Assembly (NCBI RefSeq): GCF_020177375.1
Contig: NZ_JAIWHV010000001.1
Span: 310,001-374,000, forward strand
Source: Saliphagus infecundisoli
GTDB lineage: Archaea; Halobacteriota; Halobacteria; Halobacteriales; Natrialbaceae
Reading direction: 5' to 3'
Length of the DNA stretch: 64,000 nt
Position 1 is the stretch's first letter; every line of letters starts with the position of its first letter. A program made the position numbers and the translations under genes. Below the pieces are notes generated by a model. That model had not been told where the DNA came from, did not search any database, and saw nothing but the letters and a program-made list of their open reading frames with translations. Below are positions 58,070 through 64,000 of this stretch, in pieces.

Positions 58070-58801
58070 CTACAGTTCGACCGCCATCATCACCTCGTCG
58101 ACGTAGTGGCCGTTGAGCTTGTAGTGGTCCTCGCGGACGGCCTCGGTCTTCCAGCCCTGGCCCTCGAGGAAGCCGATCGCGTCCTCGTTGGTCGAGGGCA
58201 CCGACTGATAGACCTTCTCGTAGCCCCGCGAGCCCGCCCACTCGAGCCCGCGGGCCAGCAGGTGCGAGCCGATCCCGTTCCCGCGGTACTCCTCGATGAC
58301 GCCGACGGTGAGTTCGGCCGTGTGGGCGAGCTTCTCGAGTTCGGGCGCGTTGAGGTGGACCCAGCCGACGACCTCGCGGCCGACCGTCGCGACGAAGAAC
58401 ATCCGGGACTCGATCTCGTTGTGGCGAAGCAGGGCCTCCTCGTGGTCGACCTCGTCGGCGACGGTCTCGGCGACGATGTACGTTCGTTCCTCCGCGACCT
58501 GGCGGATCGCGCCGACGATCCCCGCCAGGTCCTCCTGGCGGGCCGGCCGGATGTGGAACTCGAGGTCGCCCTCGCGGTACTCCTCCTCGGCGCCCGCCTC
58601 GAGGGCGACCCGGAGCTTTCCCCCGGCCATCTCGAGGCGACCGTCGCGTTTGAGGATCGCGACGTGGTGGCGAAACCCCCCCGGATCGATCCGGAGTTCG
58701 TCTCTCGCCTCGTCGGGATCGACCGCCCCGTGGCGCTCGACGTGCTCGTAGATCCGCTTTCTGTCCTCGTGGCCGAACTCCCGTTCCTCGGCGAACGTCA
58801 T
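58070..58801 (-). CDS. Winged-helix DNA-binding domain fused to GNAT acetyltransferase
   Basis: The product has 243 residues from ATG 58801 (MTFAEEREFGHEDRKRIYEH). The first 75 residues are a winged-helix (IYEHVERHGAVDPDEARDEL, then FRHHVAILKRDGRLEMAGGK). The GNAT domain (about 85-240) reads FHIRPARQEDLAGIVGAIRQ, VVGWVHLNAPELEKLAHTAE and the acetyl-CoA loop VIEEYRGNGIGSHLLARGLE. It may acetylate a protein or small molecule and act on DNA; a related build is known in haloarchaea. It lies 93 bp upstream of the GTPase gene on the same strand. Confidence 0.88.
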   Translation of the reverse strand: MTFAEEREFGHEDRKRIYEHVERHGAVDPDEARDELRIDPGGFRHHVAILKRDGRLEMAGGKLRVALEAGAEEEYREGDLEFHIRPARQEDLAGIVGAIRQVAEERTYIVAETVADEVDHEEALLRHNEIESRMFFVATVGREVVGWVHLNAPELEKLAHTAELTVGVIEEYRGNGIGSHLLARGLEWAGSRGYEKVYQSVPSTNEDAIGFLEGQGWKTEAVREDHYKLNGHYVDEVMMAVEL

Positions 58802-58837
58802 GCGAGAGGGTACCACCCCACGCTACTTAATCGTTTA

Positions 58838-59203
58838 TCAGGCAGGTTTCCGGGATGGGACCCGCGTCAGAAGCTGTGCCGTATCCCGGACGTTCCGGGT
58901 CTCGAGGAGGAGTTTGGCGGCCTCCCGCACCGTGAACTCGGCGTCAAGGTCGACGCCGTAGCAGGCGGCATAACACTCGAGCCAGTCGTTCATCGCCCCT
59001 CGAAGCGCCGCGAGTTCGGCCTCCGAGTAGGGGACCAGGCGGCCGCCGGTGCGACCCTCGACGTAGAGCCAGATCGCCCGGCCCGCTCCGTCCCGGAGGT
59101 ACTCCATCGCGTCGTCGGGGGTAGCGTCCGCGGTCTCCACGGCTGCTCGCTCGCGGTCGGCCCGCCGGGCGAGGGCGGCGATCCGGGGGCCGTAGCGGCT
59201 CAC
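58838..59203 (-). CDS. Small helical protein at the end of the fix cluster, unknown function
   Basis: The product has 121 residues read from GTG 59203 (VSRYGPRIAALARRADRERA); upstream frame overlaps fixC. The body VETADATPDDAMEYLRDGAG and AIWLYVEGRTGGRLVPYSEA, EYACYAACYGVDLDAEF-like helices and LLETRNVRDTAQLL are helical with no family recognised. It starts 4 bp after the fixC stop codon, so it belongs to the fix operon and may serve the electron-transfer complex. Length and composition are those of a real protein. Confidence 0.7.
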   Translation of the reverse strand: MSRYGPRIAALARRADRERAAVETADATPDDAMEYLRDGAGRAIWLYVEGRTGGRLVPYSEAELAALRGAMNDWLECYAACYGVDLDAEFTVREAAKLLLETRNVRDTAQLLTRVPSRKPA

Positions 59204-59207
59204 TGGG

Positions 59208-60902
59208 TCAGCCCTCGCGGAACTCGACGCCCTTCCCGCCGCGGGGATGTTCCCACTCGGTGTCGGCGACGACCGCACACGTGCCACACTCGACGCAGGG
59301 CTGGGTGTCGAGGCTCACCAGGCGCTCCTCGCTCCCGTTGGTTTCGACGACCTCCGACCGGTAACAGCCGCCGCCGAACTCCTCGGCGCTCACGGGACAG
59401 GCGTAGACCGCCGCGCCGCTCGCCTCGAAGGACTCGTCGCGCAGTCGGATGTGGGGGTTGCCGACGTCGGTGTCGTAGGTCAGGTCGCCGATCCGATCAG
59501 CCAAGGAAGGGGGTTCGATCTCGTTGTCCCAGTGGATCGTCCGGCCGTGTTCGGCGCCGATGATCGAGGGGAGGGTGACGTAGCCGGTCTCCGTATCGGG
59601 GAGCATCCCGACCAGCCCCGGGGAGTTGTACGCCCGCCGGAGCAGCCGATCCGCGATCCGGTTGCCGACCGCGGCCGATCCCACTCGAGAGTTGAGGACG
59701 CCCTCGACGGCCCTCGTCGTCAGCGAACGCTCGCTGACCCGGCTCGAGTACTCGTAGCGTTTGGGCCGGAGTTTCTCCATCGTCCCGGACTTCTCGAGCA
59801 TCGAGGCGTACCGCCGTCCGGCCGCTTCGGCGTCGCCCTCACCCTGGGCGAGCGCGACGGCGTCGGCCGCCAGCGCCCCGGCGGTGACGGCGTGGTTCAT
59901 CCCCTTGATGATCGGTCCCTGGGCCTGCATCTGGCCGCCGGCGTCGCCCACCAGCAGCAGGCGGTCCCGATAGGGCTCCCGAAGGGCGACCTTCTTCGAG
60001 TCCGGAACCAGCTTCGCGGAGTATTCGCGTTCATCGTAGGAGTCCCCGAGCCACTTCGCCAGCAGCGGGTGCGTGAGGAGGGCGTCGAGCAACTCGTGGG
60101 GCTCGGCCTCTTCCTCGACCAAGCTATCGAGATGGAAGACGGTTCCAATGGAGAGGGAGTCCTCGTTGGTGTAGAGGAAGCCACCGCCCCGGACGTCGGA
60201 GAAGAGATCGCCCGAGAAGAGGTGGGCGGCGCCCTCCCCCTCCGAAATATCGAAGCGGTCGTTGACCGTCTCGGGGTCCATGTCGACCACCGCCTTGACG
60301 CCCTGGAACCAGTCCTCTGGCTCCTCCCAGTCCATCAGCCCGGCGTCGCGGGCGAGTTCGGAGTTGACGCCGTCGGCCGCGATGACCACGTCGGCGGTGA
60401 TCGGATCGATCTCGTCGAAGGTGACGCCGATTATCTCGCCGTTTTCACGCAGAAGGCCGTTCGCGCGAACCCCCGACAGGACGCCGCCGCCCGTCTCGCT
60501 GGTCATCTCGTGGACTCGATCCTCGAGCCAGGAGTCCATCGGGCGCCGGAGGACGGCGTCACACCAGTCGGTGTCGTGTTCGTGGAGGCCTGTCAGGTCG
60601 TAGCTCTTGACCTGGCGACCCGAGACGTTGTGGATCCGGTAGTCCGTGACCGGCCGTTCGGACGCCTCTTGCCGGAAGTCCGGAAAGAGATCGTCGATCG
60701 TGTACGGCGCCGAATCCTCGGCGTAGATCAATCCTCCCGAAACGTTCTTCGAGCCGGCCTCGACGCCCCGTTCGAGGACGAGGGTCTCGACGCCGTGGTC
60801 GGCCAGCCGCGAGGCCGCGGCCGCACCCCCCGGACCGCAGCCGACGACGACGGCCTCGTAGTGTTCGTAGCCGGCGTCGTCGGACGCGAGGTCGGTGCTC
60901 AT
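59208..60902 (-). CDS. fixC: FixC ETF:quinone oxidoreductase-like flavoprotein with fused FixX ferredoxin domain
   Basis: The product has 564 residues. The FAD-binding loop is AVVVGCGPGGAAAASRLADH near residue 18; GLIYAEDSAPYTIDDLFPDF, VVIAADGVNSELARDAG, ALREPYRDRLLLVGDAGGQM and GPIIKGMNHAVTAGALAAD follow. Residues about 490-564 are a FixX-like iron-sulfur domain with GAAVYACPVSAEEFGGGCYR and QPCVECGTC, a fusion of what are two genes in bacteria. It passes electrons from ETF to quinone in the membrane. The ATG overlaps the fixB stop codon by 4 nt. Confidence 0.95.
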   Translation of the reverse strand: MSTDLASDDAGYEHYEAVVVGCGPGGAAAASRLADHGVETLVLERGVEAGSKNVSGGLIYAEDSAPYTIDDLFPDFRQEASERPVTDYRIHNVSGRQVKSYDLTGLHEHDTDWCDAVLRRPMDSWLEDRVHEMTSETGGGVLSGVRANGLLRENGEIIGVTFDEIDPITADVVIAADGVNSELARDAGLMDWEEPEDWFQGVKAVVDMDPETVNDRFDISEGEGAAHLFSGDLFSDVRGGGFLYTNEDSLSIGTVFHLDSLVEEEAEPHELLDALLTHPLLAKWLGDSYDEREYSAKLVPDSKKVALREPYRDRLLLVGDAGGQMQAQGPIIKGMNHAVTAGALAADAVALAQGEGDAEAAGRRYASMLEKSGTMEKLRPKRYEYSSRVSERSLTTRAVEGVLNSRVGSAAVGNRIADRLLRRAYNSPGLVGMLPDTETGYVTLPSIIGAEHGRTIHWDNEIEPPSLADRIGDLTYDTDVGNPHIRLRDESFEASGAAVYACPVSAEEFGGGCYRSEVVETNGSEERLVSLDTQPCVECGTCAVVADTEWEHPRGGKGVEFREG

Positions 60903-62458
60903 CGGTGTTCACCCCCGTCGGCGACGGCCTCGACGTCCAACTCTCCGCTCTCCAGTGCGTCGGTCAGCCGGGGGAGGACGTCGAAGAGGTCGCCCTCGAC
61001 GAAGTAGTCGCTGAAGTCCCGAATGCGGGCGTCGGGATCGGTGTTGATCGCGACGACGACGTCGGACTCGTCCATCCCGACCTTGTGCTGGACCGCCCCC
61101 GAGACGCCCGCCGCGACGTAGAGGTCGGGCGCGACGACCTGGCCGGTCTCGCCGATCTGGCGTTCCTCCTTCGAGTACTGCTCGACGTGGCCCTCGAACT
61201 GGTAGGACGAGGTGACGATTCCTCTCGTGATCCCCAGGGCGGCGTCCTCGAAGGCGTCGGCCAGATCGAGTCCGAGCTCCATTCCGAGGGTGGGGTCGTC
61301 AGCGATCCCCCGGCCGAGACAGACGACGACCTCGTGGCCGGTGAGATCGACGCCCGCATCCAACCGGTCGTGTTCGGTGATCTCGACGTCGAACCACTCC
61401 TCGTCGAGTTCCATGTCGTGTTCGACGACGAGCCCCTCGCGGTCGTAGTCGGGCTCCATCGGCTCGAAGCTCCCCGGAATGACCGAACAGCCCTGCGGAT
61501 GGAACTCCCGGCCGGGGTTGTCCAGACAGAGGATCGTCGAGTACTCGAACCCGGAGAAGTCCGGGCGCTTCATGTGGAGCACGCGCTCGAACGTCTTCTT
61601 GACGCCCGGCTCGCCTGTCTTGACGGGGTTCGAGATCTCGGTCGCCTCGATGTAGAGGTCCGAACAGTCGCTCGCCAGCCCCGAATCGAGTTCGGCCTGG
61701 ACCTGCGCCGAGAGGTCCCGCCCGTTGTTCGTCGCCGGAAAGAGGACGTAGCGGGGCTTGTCGTACTCGCGCCAGTCGGTGCTTTCGGTGGTTCCCTCCC
61801 CGCGGGCCATGTGCGAGGAGACCTCCGTGTAGGGCGTGTGCAGGAAGCGTTCCAGCCTATCGTCGTCGTGGTAGACCGCGACGTCGGCGCCGTAGGCGAC
61901 GGCCTCCTCGGCCAGCCCCTCGCAGTCGTCGCCCATCAGGAAGGCGACGACGTTCTCTTCCTCATAGTCCTCGGCGTAGTCGTCCATCAGCTCCCGGGCC
62001 TTCCCGAGCATCTCCTTCGAGACGTCGAGTAGCTCCCCGCCCTGGGTCTCACAGAACACCCACATGTCCTCGTAGTGGCCGTCCTCCAAGGCCCGGACGT
62101 GGCGCTTGTCGGCCGTGGGATGGGAGAGCCCGTCGTCTTCCTCCTCGGCTTCCGCCTCGTCCTCATCCGCATCCTCCTCGTCTACGTCGGCGTCGATCGC
62201 CTCGTCGCCCGCTTCGGCCTCCTCGCCGACGGTTTCCTCGGTGTCCTCGTACTCGCCTTCGGTCTCGGTGTCGCCCTCGAGGCCCTCGCTCTCGTCGCCA
62301 TCCAAGACGTCGATCCGTTTTCGGATCGCCTCCTGGGCCGTTTTGCGATCCTTGCCGGCGCGTTCGGCCTCGAGGACCGCGTTCAACTCCTCGACGTCCT
62401 CGACGGTGTCGAGTTCGTCCTCGAGTTCGCGTACGGTGTGTTCGTCGGGATCGACCAC
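60899..62458 (-). CDS. fixB: FixB electron-transfer flavoprotein alpha subunit with acidic N-terminal extension
   Basis: The product has 519 residues from GTG 62458, about 190 more than a normal alpha subunit. Residues 1-50 form a helical module (HTVRELEDELDTVEDVEELN, then GKDRKTAQEAIRKRIDVLDG); 52-115 are almost wholly Asp/Glu; the ETF-alpha fold starts near 125 (MWVFCETQGGELLDVSKEML) and holds the C-terminal FAD segment ETGQVVAPDLYVAAGVSGAV, QHKVGM, VAINTDPDARIRDFSDYFVE and GDLFDVLP. It pairs with FixA. The gene starts 2 bp after the fixA stop codon and overlaps fixC by 4 nt. Confidence 0.94.
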   Translation of the reverse strand: MVDPDEHTVRELEDELDTVEDVEELNAVLEAERAGKDRKTAQEAIRKRIDVLDGDESEGLEGDTETEGEYEDTEETVGEEAEAGDEAIDADVDEEDADEDEAEAEEEDDGLSHPTADKRHVRALEDGHYEDMWVFCETQGGELLDVSKEMLGKARELMDDYAEDYEEENVVAFLMGDDCEGLAEEAVAYGADVAVYHDDDRLERFLHTPYTEVSSHMARGEGTTESTDWREYDKPRYVLFPATNNGRDLSAQVQAELDSGLASDCSDLYIEATEISNPVKTGEPGVKKTFERVLHMKRPDFSGFEYSTILCLDNPGREFHPQGCSVIPGSFEPMEPDYDREGLVVEHDMELDEEWFDVEITEHDRLDAGVDLTGHEVVVCLGRGIADDPTLGMELGLDLADAFEDAALGITRGIVTSSYQFEGHVEQYSKEERQIGETGQVVAPDLYVAAGVSGAVQHKVGMDESDVVVAINTDPDARIRDFSDYFVEGDLFDVLPRLTDALESGELDVEAVADGGEHR

Positions 62459-62460
62459 GG

Positions 62461-63327
62461 TCAGTCACCCCTCGCGGCCGCGAACTCGTTCATCTCCCCG
62501 AACAGTTCCTCCATCCCTTCCCCGCCGGGTTCGATCACCGTCGCCTCCCGCTCGGATGGGGCCTTCGGGATCGGATCGACCGAGGAGACGATCGTCGGCG
62601 AGCCGTCGAGGCCGATGTACTCGGGATCGAGGTTGAGGTCCTGCTGGTTCCAGGTCGTCATGTGCTCTTCGTACTCCTCGGCGCGTTCTCGTGTCTCGGC
62701 CCGGAGCCGTTTGTGGGTGAGCCGGTGGGACGCCTTCCGGTAGGTCGGCGAGAACTCCGGGTCCGCGATGACGACACACGGCAGGGGTGCCTCGACGGTC
62801 TCGATCTCGTCTCTGTCGCCCTCGACGAGCCGCTTGGCCCGCAGGCGCCGTTCGTCGGGGTCGATGTCGAGTGCGAGAACGTGGGTGACGATCGGCCACT
62901 CGAGTCCCCAACAGGTCTGGGGTCCGGTCTGGCCGGTCTCGCCGTCGGCGGTCTTGAAGCCCGCGAAGACGAGGTCGACGCCGCCGATCTCGTCGGCGTA
63001 CTTCTCGATGCCCGTACAGAGCGTGATCGCCGTCGCCCACGTGTCCGAGGCCGCGAGTTCGCGGTCGGAGAGGAGATAGAGGTCGTCGGCGTACACCTCC
63101 TCCATCGCCTCGCCCAGCACCTCGCCGTAGCCCGGCGGGCCCATGCTCATCCCGCTGACGTGGCCGCCGTGGCGTACCTTCGTCTGGAGGGCGGCCTGGA
63201 GGGCCTTCTCGTCGTTGGGGTTCATCACCGTCGGGGTCTTTCCCCGCTCGAGGTGGCCGTCCTCGTCGAAGGAGACCGCCCCCTCGCTGAAGTCGGGGAC
63301 CCCCTTCGTGAGGACTATCGATCGCAT
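62461..63327 (-). CDS. fixA: FixA electron-transfer flavoprotein beta subunit
   Basis: The product has 288 residues from ATG 63327 (MRSIVLTKGVPDFSEGAVSF); a GTG at 63384 would add 19 residues but lies too close to the TATA-like box. Features are VMNPNDEKALQAALQTK, GGHVSGMSMGPPGYGEVLGE, ALAMGADDLYLLSD-like EVYADDLYLLSDRELAASDT and DLVFAGFKTADGETGQTGPQ. It forms the ETF heterodimer with FixB and carries AMP or FAD. First gene of fixABC(X) plus the small helical protein. Confidence 0.95.
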   Translation of the reverse strand: MRSIVLTKGVPDFSEGAVSFDEDGHLERGKTPTVMNPNDEKALQAALQTKVRHGGHVSGMSMGPPGYGEVLGEAMEEVYADDLYLLSDRELAASDTWATAITLCTGIEKYADEIGGVDLVFAGFKTADGETGQTGPQTCWGLEWPIVTHVLALDIDPDERRLRAKRLVEGDRDEIETVEAPLPCVVIADPEFSPTYRKASHRLTHKRLRAETRERAEEYEEHMTTWNQQDLNLDPEYIGLDGSPTIVSSVDPIPKAPSEREATVIEPGGEGMEELFGEMNEFAAARGD

Positions 63328-63396
63328 CGGTTCCCCCGTCGATCGCGGCGTGGTATGGTTGTCCGACCCATGGCTATCCCGCACATCGTAACACTG

Positions 63397-63411
63397 ACTC
63401 TTAAGAATAGG
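63397..63411 (-). promoter_or_regulatory. TATA-like box of the fix operon
   Basis: On the minus strand cctattcttaagagt is centred about 77 nt before the fixA ATG, giving a leader of about 50 nt; a G-rich run precedes the ATG and may bind the ribosome. Confidence 0.45.
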
Positions 63412-63426
63412 GGTGGATAGTGGCGG

Positions 63427-64000
63427 CTACTCGTCGGGCCGATCGCCCGTCGCCATCGTGATCTCGCCGCCGGCTCGCATCGTGCCGTCGACCTCGGCGC
63501 CGGGGCCGAGTTCGAGGTCCGTACAGGAGACGTCGCCGAGGACGCGGCTCTCGGGACCGAGCGTCACTGACCCGTCCTTGGTCGTGAGGTCGCCGTGGAT
63601 CGTGGTTCCTTCGCCGACCGTCACGTCGCCGCGAGCCCGGAGGCTCCCGAAGACGTCGTTTCCCTCGCCGACCGCGATCGACTCCGCGCGGACGTTGCCG
63701 TGGAGCCGACAGTCGTCGCCGATCGTCGCCGGCGCCGAGACCCGCCAGGCCGTGTCGCTGATCGAGGCCCCACCCGGAACCACGAGCGGGTCGCTTCCGC
63801 CGTCGGCCTTCCCTCCGTCCTCTCCGTCGTTTCCCGCGTCGGTGTCGGCCGCGCTCTCGCCGCCCTCGTCCTCGCTTCCCTCGCCGTTCCCGTCATCCCC
63901 GTCATCGTCGTCGGGCCCGCTCTCGCCGCCTGCGAGCCGGGAGAGAAGCGTGTTCGCCGTGTCCTCCTCGCCGACGACGAACAGGTGTTTGAGGTAGGCA
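63427..64000 (-). CDS. Polymer-forming cytoskeletal (bactofilin-like) protein, 5' part missing
   Basis: Open in one frame from the window end to 63427 (about 190 codons visible). The upstream end reads AYLKHLFVVGEEDTANTLLS, then a long Asp/Glu/Gly linker, then a right-handed beta-helix with short repeats: SAPATIGDDCRLHGNVRAES, IAVGEGNDVFGSLRARGDVT, VGEGTTIHGDLTTKDGSVTL, GPESRVLGDVSCTDLELGPG, AEVDGTMRAGG. Such beta-helices are bactofilins, which polymerise into cytoskeletal filaments; haloarchaeal halofilins are the nearest described proteins. The start codon and any N-terminal domain lie outside the window. Confidence 0.75.
   Translation of the reverse strand, partial: AYLKHLFVVGEEDTANTLLSRLAGGESGPDDDDGDDGNGEGSEDEGGESAADTDAGNDGEDGGKADGGSDPLVVPGGASISDTAWRVSAPATIGDDCRLHGNVRAESIAVGEGNDVFGSLRARGDVTVGEGTTIHGDLTTKDGSVTLGPESRVLGDVSCTDLELGPGAEVDGTMRAGGEITMATGDRPDE

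Noticed and set aside
1-64000. CRISPR arrays, insertion sequences, rRNA genes or a replication origin
   Set aside because: No regularly spaced identical repeats, no transposase, no rRNA and no Orc1/Cdc6 gene or ORB-like repeats were seen. The only repeats are the tRNA-linked hairpins and one 11-bp duplication.

Overview
The window is a gene-dense piece of a haloarchaeal (class Halobacteria) chromosome. The evidence is high GC, very acidic predicted proteins, archaeal information genes (TFB, TFS, RadB), an intron-bearing tRNA-Met, adenosylcobalamin-type ribonucleotide reductase, the haloarchaeal trpDFEG operon, a fixABCX locus with FixC and FixX fused, and TATA-like boxes lying about 26-30 nt before start codons with no Shine-Dalgarno sequence (leaderless transcripts). 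The genus cannot be fixed from the sequence alone. No rRNA, insertion sequence, phage module, CRISPR array or origin was seen; codon use and composition look uniform, so this is core chromosome.

Layout. 1-10 kb: the end of a PAS-GAF sensor kinase, an asparagine-synthase-like protein, an Eis-type acetyltransferase, an lrp-aminotransferase pair, an MscS channel, an Old Yellow Enzyme, a BtpA-like protein and a dUTPase/dCTP-deaminase-like protein. 10-15 kb: O-methyltransferase, membrane protein, ion channel, winged-helix regulator, Tat lipoprotein and a CPA-type Na+/H+ antiporter. 15-22 kb: a plus-strand run of redox and small-molecule enzymes (SelW-like, aldo/keto reductase, methyltransferase, Gfo/Idh/MocA, amidohydrolase, F420 reductase), RidA and a nucleobase permease. 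22-30 kb: DUF1028, TRAM, TFB, polysaccharide deacetylase, HAD, methyltransferase, DUF302, an SDR, tRNA-Met and small zinc proteins. 30-38 kb: nrdJ, trpDFEG and tRNA-Val. 38-49 kb: phosphate permease, YihY/BrkB, CAP protein, lone lycopene-cyclase domain, CBS-HPF fusion, FNT-USP fusion, radB, ilvD, beta-RFAP synthase, a DICT-like protein and TFS. 49-64 kb: ppc, MoxR, tRNA-Ser, membrane proteins, a frameshifted gshA, a YchF-type GTPase, wHTH-GNAT, fixABCX and a bactofilin-like protein cut by the window end.

How the genes work together. The clear metabolic units are trpDFEG (chorismate to the carboxyphenylaminodeoxyribulose phosphate stage), ilvD (branched-chain amino acids), ppc (anaplerosis), nrdJ (deoxynucleotides) and fixABCX (ETF-linked electron transfer to quinone). 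F420 reductase and beta-RFAP synthase point to methanogen-type cofactors.

The most unusual signal is non-coding. tRNA-Val(GAC) and tRNA-Ser(CGA) are each followed by an array of hairpins. In both arrays a first hairpin, starting at or just after the tRNA 3' end, is followed by a second hairpin whose arms are an inverted and a direct copy of that tRNA's own T-arm. Behind tRNA-Val the pattern repeats to give five hairpins in about 325 bp. Stem sequences differ between units but pairing is kept, which suggests selection on structure or a palindromic element that propagates on tRNA 3' ends.
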